The notes beneath the pieces are model-generated. The model was not told where the DNA came from. It worked only from the letters and a program-made list of their open reading frames with translations, and made no database searches. The translations under genes and the position numbers were made by a program. A stretch of 38,448 bases of DNA, from positions 1-38,448 of the forward strand of contig CALUJN010000050.1 of assembly GCA_944320985.1 (NCBI GenBank). The letters run 5' to 3'. How positions within the stretch are numbered: position 1 is the stretch's first letter; each line of letters begins with the position of its first letter. The DNA is from an uncultured Alistipes sp. Lineage in GTDB: Bacteria > Bacteroidota > Bacteroidia > Bacteroidales > Rikenellaceae. This document shows positions 7,885-15,594 of the stretch, in pieces.

Positions 7885-8871
7885 ATGGAAGCGGAAAAAA
7901 CGGTTCATTGGGGAATTCTGGGGTGCGGCGACGTCTGCGAACGCAAAAGCGGACCGCCGATGTATCTGAGCGACCACTCCGAACTGGTGGCCGTCATGCG
8001 GCGTGACGGAGCCAAGGCCGCCGATTTCGCCCGCCGCCACGGTGTGAAACGCTTCTACACCGATGCCGCGGAGTTGATCGCCGATCCCGAAGTCGACATC
8101 GTTTATGTCGCCACTCCTCCCGCGTCGCACAAGGAGCTGGCCATCCGCGTTCTGGAGGCCGGGAAACCCGTTTATGTCGAGAAACCCATGGCGATGAACC
8201 ATGCCGAGTGTCGGGAGATGCTCGCCGCGGCCGAACGTTGCGGACAACGGCTCTTCGTCGCCTATTATCGGCGTGCCTTGCCCTATTTCCGGAAGGTGAA
8301 GGAGCTGCTCGAAAGCGGACGGATCGGTCGCCCGCAGCGGGTCGAGGCGCGTTATCTGCGCCCGGCAGGTGCGGAGGACCGGGATCCGGCCCATCTGCCG
8401 TGGCGCCTGCGCCGCGAAGTGGGCGGCGAGGGATACTTCTACGACATGGCGCCCCACACGCTCGACATCCTCGATTTCCTGCTCGGAGAGATCGCCGAAG
8501 CCGAAGGGACCAAGAGCAATCTGGGCGGACTGTACGAGGTGGCCGACACGGTCTCCGCGCTGCTGCGTTTCCGCTCGGGAGTCCTCGGAACCGGGCTCTG
8601 GAGCTTCGTCTCCCGACCCGAAGAGCAGGACGATTCGGTGTTTGTCACGGGCAGCGAAGGGGCGATACGCTTCAGCACCTTTGCCTTCACGCCCATCGAA
8701 CTCTCGACGCCCCACGGCATGGAGCGTTTCGACATCGAACCCCCGAAACACATTCAGGGCCCGCTGATCGAAACGATCATCGCCGAACTCCGCGGCGAAG
8801 GCCGATGCCCCTCGACCGGCGCCTCCGCAGCCCGCACATCGTGGGTCATGGATCAAATCATGAAGGAATAA
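7885..8871 (+). CDS. Gfo/Idh/MocA family oxidoreductase
   Basis: A 328-aa NAD(P)-dependent dehydrogenase. The N-terminal Rossmann motif is WGILGCGDVCE. DIVYVATPPASHKE ends the nucleotide-binding half, and GKPVYVEKPMAMN carries the catalytic-lysine EKP motif. The C-terminal half (from about 125) is the alpha/beta substrate domain, with GGEGYFYDMAPHTLDILDF supplying the usual Asp and His. The substrate is probably a sugar or inositol derivative but cannot be named. It follows rdgB by 11 bases; folE follows but has its own -7 element. Confidence 0.9.
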   Translation: MEAEKTVHWGILGCGDVCERKSGPPMYLSDHSELVAVMRRDGAKAADFARRHGVKRFYTDAAELIADPEVDIVYVATPPASHKELAIRVLEAGKPVYVEKPMAMNHAECREMLAAAERCGQRLFVAYYRRALPYFRKVKELLESGRIGRPQRVEARYLRPAGAEDRDPAHLPWRLRREVGGEGYFYDMAPHTLDILDFLLGEIAEAEGTKSNLGGLYEVADTVSALLRFRSGVLGTGLWSFVSRPEEQDDSVFVTGSEGAIRFSTFAFTPIELSTPHGMERFDIEPPKHIQGPLIETIIAELRGEGRCPSTGASAARTSWVMDQIMKE

Positions 8872-8877
8872 TTTCAC

Positions 8878-8885
8878 TATCTTTG
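8878..8885 (+). promoter_or_regulatory. -7 element directly before folE, probable very short leader
   Basis: TATCTTTG matches TAnnTTTG exactly and ends 7 bases before the folE ATG at 8893. It overlaps nothing coding, because the oxidoreductase stops at 8871. Confidence 0.65.
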
Positions 8886-8892
8886 CCCCGCT

Positions 8893-9501
8893 ATGGAGAC
8901 AAAAAACTACGACAAGGAGGAGCATTTCTATACGGAGACGATCGAAGCCCTCAAAGGCCATTATACCGAGATCCTGCGCCTGCTGGGCGAGGATCCCGCA
9001 CGTGAAGGGCTCTTGAAGACCCCCGAGCGGGTCGCAAAAGCCATGTCGTTCCTCACGAAAGGTTACGACGAAAACCCCCTGGAGATCATCCGCTCGGCCA
9101 CGTTCCGTGAAGAGTACAAGCAGATGGTGCTCGTCAAGGACATCGAGCTCTATTCGCTCTGCGAACACCACATGCTGCCCTTCTACGGAAAGGCACACGT
9201 GGCCTATATCCCCAACGGATACATCACCGGACTCTCGAAGATCGCCCGCGTGGTCGAATGCTTCGCCCGGCGGCTGCAGGTTCAGGAGCGACTGACGGTA
9301 CAGATCCGTGACTGCATCCAGGAGGCCCTCAGTCCGATGGGCGTGGCCGTGGTCATCGAGGCCAGCCACATGTGCATGCAGATGCGGGGCATCGAAAAAC
9401 AGCAGTCCGCCACCACCACCTCGGCCTTCACCGGGATCTTCCTCTCGGATCATCGGACCCGCGAGGAGTTCATGACCCTTATCTCACACAAATACCGGTA
9501 G
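8893..9501 (+). CDS. folE: GTP cyclohydrolase I
   Basis: A 202-aa enzyme converting GTP to 7,8-dihydroneopterin triphosphate, the entry step to folate and to queuosine via QueD. Zinc ligands and catalytic residues are visible: Cys90 and His93 in [10 protein letters not shown], and Cys161 in [10 protein letters not shown]. The [12 protein letters not shown] tail is the conserved GTP-binding stretch. Length and motifs are those of a type IA enzyme. It is read from its own -7 element at 8878 and ends in a terminator at 9527. The queD gene in the same window would use its product. Confidence 0.97.
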   Translation: METKNYDKEEHFYTETIEALKGHYTEILRLLGEDPAREGLLKTPERVAKAMSFLTKGYDENPLEIIRSATFREEYKQMVLVKDIELYSLCEHHMLPFYGKAHVAYIPNGYITGLSKIARVVECFARRLQVQERLTVQIRDCIQEALSPMGVAVVIEASHMCMQMRGIEKQQSATTTSAFTGIFLSDHRTREEFMTLISHKYR

Positions 9502-9526
9502 CCGGCCGATTTCCAACCGTTTCCAC

Positions 9527-9563
9527 AAAACCGGAGATCCTCGTTGCGGATTTCCGGTTTTTT
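9527..9563. terminator. Terminator after folE
   Basis: Arms 9527-9540 and 9548-9561 pair with one G-T wobble around a 7-nt loop. The arm ends in a run of six T (9558-9563). It separates folE from the DUF4136 lipoprotein gene. Confidence 0.88.
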
Positions 9564-9657
9564 CATGTCCCGTTCGGTTCGGGTTGCAGAAAATCATCCA
9601 TCCGGGAATGAATTTTGGGGTGGGAGTGCAGACAGCAAACCAAAAATCAAAAACATC

Positions 9658-10299
9658 ATGAACGTCAAACAACTCCGTTACATTGCGTTCGCGCTCGCAG
9701 CAGCCGCGTTCTGCTCGTGCCAGAAAGACCCTTCGACGTCGGATCTCCACAGGGACTATCTGGTCTACACCGCCCACGATTCCGGAACCGACTTCTCCGC
9801 AATCGAAACCTATTATCTCCCGGACAGCATCCTCGTGATCGGAAACAGCGACCAGACCGAGTACTGGAAAGACGAAGATGCCCTGTCGATCGTCGACGCC
9901 GTCGTCTCACAAATGGACAACGCCGGGTACACGCGCATCGACGACAAAGCTCTCGCCAACGTGGGACTCCAGCTCAGCTACGTGCGCAAAGTGACCTACT
10001 TCGTAGGGTATGACAATCCCTACTGGTGGTGGTACTATCCCTACTACTGGGCTCCCGGATACTGGGGCAACTGGGCCGGCTGGCACTATCCCTACAGCGT
10101 CTACTACGGCTACACGGCCGGATCGCTCCTGATGGAGATGCTCAACCTGGAGGCCGATCAGGAGAGCGGGAAAAAACTCCCCGTCGTTTGGGACAGCTTT
10201 ATCGGCGGACTGTTGACCGACAACGCCGAACTCAACCTTCAGCGTACGATCGACGGCGTGAATCAGGCCTTCGAACAATCGCCCTATCTGACCAAATAA
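9658..10299 (+). CDS. DUF4136 domain lipoprotein
   Basis: A 213-aa exported protein. The start at 9658 gives a lipoprotein signal (MNVKQLRYIAFALAAAAFCSC, modified Cys21). The body fits DUF4136: a strand-rich N-terminal half with TYYLPDSILVIG, a middle rich in Trp and Tyr (PYWWWYYPYYW and neighbouring Gly-Tyr residues at about 121-155), and a C-terminal IDGVNQAFEQSPYL helix. DUF4136 proteins are envelope lipoproteins of unknown function. The following beta-barrel gene starts 23 bases later, so the two may form an outer-membrane unit. Confidence 0.85.
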   Translation: MNVKQLRYIAFALAAAAFCSCQKDPSTSDLHRDYLVYTAHDSGTDFSAIETYYLPDSILVIGNSDQTEYWKDEDALSIVDAVVSQMDNAGYTRIDDKALANVGLQLSYVRKVTYFVGYDNPYWWWYYPYYWAPGYWGNWAGWHYPYSVYYGYTAGSLLMEMLNLEADQESGKKLPVVWDSFIGGLLTDNAELNLQRTIDGVNQAFEQSPYLTK

Positions 10300-10322
10300 G
10301 TACAACTCTAAACACTCCGAAC

Positions 10323-10949
10323 ATGAAAACATCGAAATACTTCCGAATGCTCGCATGCTGCGTCGTCATGCTGGCAGCCGCACTGCCGGGCAAAGCGCAA
10401 CTCATCCCCAACACCTACCTCAATGTCGACTGGCAGATGGGCGTACCTCTGGGCAACGACTTCGCCGATAAAACCTCGGGGTGGGGGATGAACTTCGAAG
10501 GCGGCTATTTCGTTACGCCGACCATCACCGTAGGTGCCTTCATCTCCTACCAGACCAATCTGGAGAGCATCGACCGTCAGACGCTCGATCTGAGCAACGG
10601 ATCCGCGCTGACCACCAACCAGAAACATGCCCTGTTCCAGTTGCCGTTCGGTGTAACGGGTCGATACAACTGGCTTACCGACAGCGTTCTCCAGCCTTAC
10701 GTCGGCATGAAGATGGGTGCCTGCTATGCGGAGCTCTCCTCCTATTATTACGTCGTGCGTCAATACTCCGAGACCTGGGGATTCTACCTCTCGCCCGAGG
10801 TGGGCGTGTCGATCTTCCCGCGTCCCGACTACCGCATGGGCTTCCACGTGGCGCTCTACTACAACTACGCCACCAACGAGGGAGATGTGCTGATCTACAA
10901 GGTAAACAACATCAACAATTTCGGAATCCGCGTCGGCGTCTCCTTCTGA
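10323..10949 (+). CDS. Outer-membrane beta-barrel protein (OmpA-like/OmpW-like fold)
   Basis: A 208-aa protein with a cleavable signal peptide (about 1-25, ending PGKAQ). Amphipathic strands alternate with short turns. Recognisable stretches are YLNVDWQMGVPLG, GWGMNFEGGYFVTPTITVG, LFQLPFGVTGRYNW and YVGMKMGACYAEL. It ends in a strand closing with Phe (FGIRVGVSF), the usual outer-membrane sorting end. It resembles the 'outer membrane beta-barrel' families of Bacteroidota; no specific function can be given. It lies immediately after the DUF4136 lipoprotein gene and before a bidirectional terminator. Confidence 0.8.
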   Translation: MKTSKYFRMLACCVVMLAAALPGKAQLIPNTYLNVDWQMGVPLGNDFADKTSGWGMNFEGGYFVTPTITVGAFISYQTNLESIDRQTLDLSNGSALTTNQKHALFQLPFGVTGRYNWLTDSVLQPYVGMKMGACYAELSSYYYVVRQYSETWGFYLSPEVGVSIFPRPDYRMGFHVALYYNYATNEGDVLIYKVNNINNFGIRVGVSF

Positions 10950-10967
10950 GTTTTGCCAATCGCCCAT

Positions 10968-11010
10968 AATGAAAAAGCCGGACCTCATTGTGAGATCCGG
11001 CTTTTTCATT
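10968..11010. terminator. Bidirectional terminator, beta-barrel gene / aldo-keto reductase
   Basis: Twenty-base arms (10968-10987 and 10991-11010) pair with a single mismatch around a 3-nt loop. Runs of five A and five T flank the GC core. It serves the convergent genes on both sides. Confidence 0.9.
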
Positions 11011-11056
11011 TCCGCCTTCCACGTCTGTTTTTGACGGCTCCGCAAAGAGTCTTCCG

Positions 11057-12061
11057 TCAAAGACGCACCAGCGACTCGATCCGGGTCAGCTCCTCCTCCG
11101 AAAAATCAAGACCTTGCAGACTCCGGAGGTTCTCCTCGATCTGGGCCGTGGAGCTCGCTCCGATAATCACCGAGGTGACGCGTTCATCGCGCAGCAACCA
11201 CGACAACGACATCCCGGCCAGCGACTGGCCGCGTTCCCGAGCCAGCGCATCCAGGGACTGAAGACGGTGCAGCATCGCCTCATCGAGCACGTCGCGGTGC
11301 AGCGTACGATCCTCGGCCATCCGCGAATCGGCCGGTATGCCATTCAGATAGCGGTTGGTCAACAGACCCTGGGCCAGCGGCGAGAAGACAATGAACCCGG
11401 ACCCGGCAGCGACCGTCAGGTCGAGAACTCCCGATTCGATCGGGGCCCTGTCCAGCAGATTGCAACGATCCTGGAACAACAGGCACGGCACGTCGCGGGC
11501 CGCCAGATAATCGAACGCAAAGCGGGCCGCCTCCAACGGATAACGCGACAGCCCCACATAGAGCGCCTTGCCGCCGCGAACGATGTCCACCAGCGCCTGC
11601 AAGGTCTCTTCGAGCGGCGTGGCGGGATCGTAACGATGCGAATAGAAGAGATCCACGTAGTCGAGCTTCATGCGGCGCAGGCTCTGGTCGAGGCTCGCCA
11701 TGAGGTACTTGCGCGAACCCCAGTTGCCGTAGGGGCCCGGCCACATGTCGTATCCGGCCTTGGTCGAGACGAAAAGCTCGTCGCGATAGGGGCGGAACGA
11801 CGTTTCCATCAACCGCCCGAAATTCTCCTCCGCCGTGCCGTACTCCGGACCGTAGTTGTTCGCCAGATCGAAGTGCACGATCCCCCGATCGAAGGCGTAA
11901 TGAGCCATCTCCCGCACCTTCGAAAAGGTCTGACGGCTCCCGAAGTTGTGCCAGAGTCCGAGCGACAGCAGCGGCAGCTGAATGCCGCTGCGTCCGGCCC
12001 GGCGATAGATCATACCGTCGTCATAACGCGACGGCGACGGCGTGTAGACAGGTTCGATCAT
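11057..12061 (-). CDS. Aldo/keto reductase, YghZ-like L-glyceraldehyde 3-phosphate reductase
   Basis: A 334-aa NADPH-dependent aldo/keto reductase of the AKR14 (YghZ/Gpr) group. This is shown by the N-terminus RYDDGMIYRRAGRSG and the family mark LSLGLWHNFG. The catalytic tetrad is visible: Asp and Tyr in DLANNYGPEYG, Lys in VSTKAGYDMWPGPYG, His in LFYSHRYDP. The C-terminal TSVIIGASSTAQIEENL is the NADP-binding end. E. coli YghZ reduces L-glyceraldehyde 3-phosphate and methylglyoxal; the role here is inferred from similarity. It lies 74 bases downstream of polA on the same strand and may share its transcript. Confidence 0.9.
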   Translation of the reverse strand: MIEPVYTPSPSRYDDGMIYRRAGRSGIQLPLLSLGLWHNFGSRQTFSKVREMAHYAFDRGIVHFDLANNYGPEYGTAEENFGRLMETSFRPYRDELFVSTKAGYDMWPGPYGNWGSRKYLMASLDQSLRRMKLDYVDLFYSHRYDPATPLEETLQALVDIVRGGKALYVGLSRYPLEAARFAFDYLAARDVPCLLFQDRCNLLDRAPIESGVLDLTVAAGSGFIVFSPLAQGLLTNRYLNGIPADSRMAEDRTLHRDVLDEAMLHRLQSLDALARERGQSLAGMSLSWLLRDERVTSVIIGASSTAQIEENLRSLQGLDFSEEELTRIESLVRL

Positions 12062-12135
12062 AGTTTTTTCAATTGGACTGACATTTCACCTTTTTCATTC
12101 GCCGGTCTTCCGGCAAGGAGGTCTCCGCTCGGGGT

Positions 12136-15015
12136 TCAGTGCGCCTCGAGCCAGTTGTTGCCGACGCCGGCATCGGCGATCAGCCGCACCTTGAGCGCCG
12201 CGGCCGACTCCATGCATTCGGTGACGATCCGCACGACCTGCTCCTGCTCCGAACGCAGCATGTCGACGACCAGTTCGTCGTGCACCTGCAGGATCACCTT
12301 CGAGCGGATCCCCTCGGCGGCAAAACGACGGTGGACGTTGATCATGGCGATCTTCATGATGTCGGCCGCCGAACCCTGGATCGGGGCATTCACGGCATTG
12401 CGCTCGGCCAGACCCCGCGCCACGGCATTGTGCGACGTGATGTCGTTCAGGTAACGGCGGCGTCCGAAAATCGTCGTCACAAAACCATCCGACCGGGCCT
12501 GTTCAACCACTCGCTCCATATACTCCCTGACCTTGGGATAGGAGACAAAATAGCCGTCGATGATCTCCCGGGCCTCCTTGCGCGGGATCTCCAGCCGCTG
12601 GCTCAGTCCGAAAGCCGATATGCCGTAGATGATGCCGAAATTGGCCGTCTTGGCCCGTCGGCGCTCCTCCGAAGTCACCTCGCCGATCGGCTTGTTGAAG
12701 AGGCGTGCGGCCGTCGAGGCGTGGACATCCTCGCCGTGCTCGAAGGCTGCAATGAGCGATTCGTCGCCCGAAAGGTGTGCCATAAGCCGCAATTCCACCT
12801 GGCTGTAGTCGGCCGAGAGCAGCAGATGATCCTCATCCGAGGGAATGAAGGCCTTGCGGATACGGCGTCCCATTTCGTCCCGCACGGGAATGTTCTGCAG
12901 GTTGGGATTCGTCGACGAAAGGCGTCCGGTAGCCGTTACGGCCTGGTTGAACGAGGTGTGGATGCGCCCCGTACGGCGGTTGACCAGCTGCGGCAACGCC
13001 TCGACATAGGTCGACAGAAGCTTCTTCACCCCGCGGTATTCGAGGATCAGATCCACGATCCGGTGTTTGTGCGCAAAGCTCTGCAGGTACTCCTCGTCGG
13101 TGCAGAACTGCTTCGTACGGGTCATCTTCGGCTTCTCGACAATGCGCATCTTCGCAAAGAGCACCTCGCCCAGCTGCCGCGTCGAATTGATGTTCAGATT
13201 CGGCTCCCCGGCCTCGGCACGCACCGCCGCCTCCAATTCCGAGAGCTTGCGGTTCAACTCCACGGCATAGAGCGCCAGTGCATCCGAATCGATCCGAACA
13301 CCCGCCATCTCGATGTCGGCCAGCACGGCGATCATCGGCTCCTCGATCTCGAAATAGAGATCATGCAGACCAATTTGTTCGACCATCGGATAGAGCACCT
13401 GTTTCAGACGCAGCGTCACGTCGGCATCCTCCGCCGCGTACTCCTTTACGCGTTCGACGTCCACCAGATCCATCGTCAGCTGTTTCGAACCCTTGCCGAT
13501 CAGTGTCTCGATTTCGATCGGCTTGTAATTCAGGTATTTTTCAGCCAGGATATTCATGTTGTGCCGCGACTCGGGATCGAGCAGGTAGTGAAGGATCATC
13601 GTATCGTAGAAGCGACCCCGGATCGTGATGCCCAACTGCCGCAGGACCATCAGGTCGAACTTGATGTTCTGACCGATCTTGGCGATGCGTTCGTTTTCGA
13701 AGAGCGGGCGGATGATCTCCACATACTCGGGCGTCTGCTCCTCGCGGAAGGGGATGTACCACGCCTTGAAGGGCTCCACGGCCAGCGACATGCCCACGAT
13801 CCGATCGTTGAAGATGTCGAGGCCCGTCGTCTCGGTATCGAAACAGAACTCCCCGTAACGCTCCACCGCAGCGATCACCTCCCGCAGATGATCCGCCGTC
13901 TCGACCAACGTATATTCATGCGGTGTGGTCTGGGCCGTTTCGAAGTGCATCGCCTCGGCTTCGGCCTGCAATTCGGCCGACGGAACCGGAGCCACGGCCG
14001 AGGCCGGAACAACCGGATCGCCGAAGAGATTGCCCTGACCGGCCAGCGCCGCCTTCTTCGCCGCAGCGGATTTCGCTCGGGCCATCTCCGCCAACTGGGT
14101 CTGCGCCTCCTGCCGGGGTACGTCCGAATCCGGTTCGGGAGGGGCCAGATTGGCCAAATCATTCAGAAAAGCCTTGAAGTCCAGTTCGGCAAACAGCGCA
14201 CGCAGATCGTCCAGATGCGGCTCACAAACCGTAAGATCCTCTTCGCGCAACTCGATCGGCACATCGAGGCAGATGGTCGTCAGACGTTTGGCCAGACGCA
14301 GATTGTCGGCCCAGGAGGCGATCTTCTCACCCTGTTTTCCGGAAATCCTGTCGACGTTCGCCAGGATATTCTCCACCGTCCCCCATTCGCGGACCAGTTT
14401 GCAGGCGATCTTCTCACCGATACCCGGTACGCCGGGAATATTGTCCGAGGCATCGCCCCACAGAGCCAGAATATCACGAACCAACTGCGGATCCTCGATG
14501 CCGTACTTCTCGCGGATCTCGTCGCACCCCACGATCTCGATGCTCCCTTCGGACCCGCGCTGTTTGTAGATCCGGCAATGTTCCCGCACAAGCTGTCCGT
14601 AATCCTTGTCGGGCGTCACCATATAGACGTCGTAACCCGCTTCGACACCCTTCTGTGAAAGGGTGCCGATCACGTCGTCGGCCTCGTACCCCTCCACCTC
14701 GAGGATCGGAATGCACATCGCCTCCAGAACCCGTTTGACATAGGGTACCGAACGAATGATGTCCTCGGGAGTCTCCGAACGGTTGGCCTTGTACTCGGGA
14801 AAGATCTCCCGACGGAAACTGCCCCCCGGCGGGTCGAACGCCACACCCAACAGATCGGGATGCTCGCGCTTCTGGATGTCGCGCAAAAACTTCACGAACC
14901 CGAACACCACCGAGGTGTTCATCCCCTCGCGATTGCGCATGGGACGCCCCAAAAAGGCATAATAATACTTGAAAATCAACGCATAGGCGTCGACCAAAAA
15001 GAGTTTTTTCATCAT
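12136..15015 (-). CDS. polA: DNA polymerase I with 5'-3' and 3'-5' exonuclease domains
   Basis: A 959-aa three-domain Pol I. The start is placed at 15015 (MMKKLFLVDAYALIF), with 15012 possible; the frame extends 17 codons further, but that stretch overlaps the 3' end of queD. Residues 1-290 are the 5' nuclease with Asp clusters (VDAYALIF, EADDVIG, TPDKDYGQLV and GDASDNIPG). About 292-365 is an Ala/Pro-rich linker. From about 366 comes a proofreading domain with an intact FDTETTGLD (Asp393, Glu395). The polymerase palm follows with DYSQVELRL (motif A), RRAKTANFGIIYG (motif B) and QVHDELVVD (motif C). All catalytic acids are present. The linker contains QGNLF (327-331), a plausible sliding-clamp peptide. 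queD ends 16 bases upstream on the same strand. Confidence 0.97.
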   Translation of the reverse strand: MMKKLFLVDAYALIFKYYYAFLGRPMRNREGMNTSVVFGFVKFLRDIQKREHPDLLGVAFDPPGGSFRREIFPEYKANRSETPEDIIRSVPYVKRVLEAMCIPILEVEGYEADDVIGTLSQKGVEAGYDVYMVTPDKDYGQLVREHCRIYKQRGSEGSIEIVGCDEIREKYGIEDPQLVRDILALWGDASDNIPGVPGIGEKIACKLVREWGTVENILANVDRISGKQGEKIASWADNLRLAKRLTTICLDVPIELREEDLTVCEPHLDDLRALFAELDFKAFLNDLANLAPPEPDSDVPRQEAQTQLAEMARAKSAAAKKAALAGQGNLFGDPVVPASAVAPVPSAELQAEAEAMHFETAQTTPHEYTLVETADHLREVIAAVERYGEFCFDTETTGLDIFNDRIVGMSLAVEPFKAWYIPFREEQTPEYVEIIRPLFENERIAKIGQNIKFDLMVLRQLGITIRGRFYDTMILHYLLDPESRHNMNILAEKYLNYKPIEIETLIGKGSKQLTMDLVDVERVKEYAAEDADVTLRLKQVLYPMVEQIGLHDLYFEIEEPMIAVLADIEMAGVRIDSDALALYAVELNRKLSELEAAVRAEAGEPNLNINSTRQLGEVLFAKMRIVEKPKMTRTKQFCTDEEYLQSFAHKHRIVDLILEYRGVKKLLSTYVEALPQLVNRRTGRIHTSFNQAVTATGRLSSTNPNLQNIPVRDEMGRRIRKAFIPSDEDHLLLSADYSQVELRLMAHLSGDESLIAAFEHGEDVHASTAARLFNKPIGEVTSEERRRAKTANFGIIYGISAFGLSQRLEIPRKEAREIIDGYFVSYPKVREYMERVVEQARSDGFVTTIFGRRRYLNDITSHNAVARGLAERNAVNAPIQGSAADIMKIAMINVHRRFAAEGIRSKVILQVHDELVVDMLRSEQEQVVRIVTECMESAAALKVRLIADAGVGNNWLEAH

Positions 15016-15031
15016 CGTGCGTCGCGTCTGT

Positions 15032-15487
15032 TTATCGGATATTGTCTTCGGCAAACCATTCGGCAAACGAGGTGGCCGTCTCGTGCAGCCGCAGCGAATG
15101 AAGCATTACCCCCTCGGGCAACCGCGATGCAATGCGTGCGGCAAAATCCTCCAGCATGTTTTCACACGTCGGCTGGTAGCTCACCGTAACGATGTTTCCG
15201 AAACGCGCCGACAACACCCGAAAAAGTTCCTCCCCGGCCTCGGAGGCCTTCAGCACCAACGCATGATCGAAGCGTGAAACGATCTCTTCGTTAACGATCC
15301 GTTTCAAAACGCCGAAATCCATTACCATCCCGTATTTCGGATCCTGAGCATCCGAAACGGGAGTTCCTTTCACCGTCACGAAAAGACGGTAGGAGTGCCC
15401 GTGAATCTCGCGGCACGGGCCGTCGTATCCCTCGAGAGCGTGCGCCGCCTCGAAGGAGAATTCCTTGGTCAATCTGATTACTGCCAT
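15032..15487 (-). CDS. queD: 6-carboxytetrahydropterin synthase QueD (PTPS family)
   Basis: A 151-aa enzyme using 7,8-dihydroneopterin triphosphate for queuosine precursor synthesis. Zinc-binding His16 (FEAAHAL) and His29/His31 (CREIHGH) are present, with catalytic Cys25 four residues before the first of the latter. FDHALVLK and PTCENMLEDFA supply the remaining active-site residues. The start at 15487 is chosen because the upstream extension reads through the promoter. A TAnnTTTG element ends four bases before the ATG. It is first in a queD-polA unit. A eukaryote-like PTPS activity cannot be excluded by sequence alone. Confidence 0.92.
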   Translation of the reverse strand: MAVIRLTKEFSFEAAHALEGYDGPCREIHGHSYRLFVTVKGTPVSDAQDPKYGMVMDFGVLKRIVNEEIVSRFDHALVLKASEAGEELFRVLSARFGNIVTVSYQPTCENMLEDFAARIASRLPEGVMLHSLRLHETATSFAEWFAEDNIR

Positions 15488-15491
15488 ATTG

Positions 15492-15499
15492 CAAAGATA
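15492..15499 (-). promoter_or_regulatory. -7 element abutting the queD start, probable leaderless start
   Basis: On the minus strand this reads TATCTTTG, with only four bases between it and the queD ATG at 15487. The expected transcription start coincides with the start codon. Confidence 0.65.
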
Positions 15500-15542
15500 A
15501 TCGAAAGGCAAGAGAAAACACGCCTCCGGGGTATTTTTTCCG

Positions 15543-15575
15543 AAAAAAGGCGCCCTTCTCAGGACGCCTTTTTTT
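15543..15575 (-). terminator. Terminator after sppA
   Basis: Ten-base arms beginning AAAAAAGGCG pair with CGCCTTTTTT around a loop of about 12 nt. It lies 20 bases beyond the sppA stop and upstream of the queD promoter. U-tracts exist in both directions. Confidence 0.85.
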
Positions 15576-15594
15576 CATCTCGACGATCGGCTCT

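Noticed and set aside
10842-10851. Partial parS core (TTCCACGTGG) in the beta-barrel gene
   Set aside because: Only the 10-base core matches; the right arm diverges (CGC in place of AAC), and it is far from the other three sites.
12102-12115. Small hairpin between polA and the aldo/keto reductase gene
   Set aside because: The stem is only five base pairs and no U-tract follows on the transcribed strand, so I do not call it a terminator.
12139-14658. Long open frame antisense to polA
   Set aside because: It is a shadow of the high-GC polA gene on the opposite strand, with no recognisable domains and biased composition.
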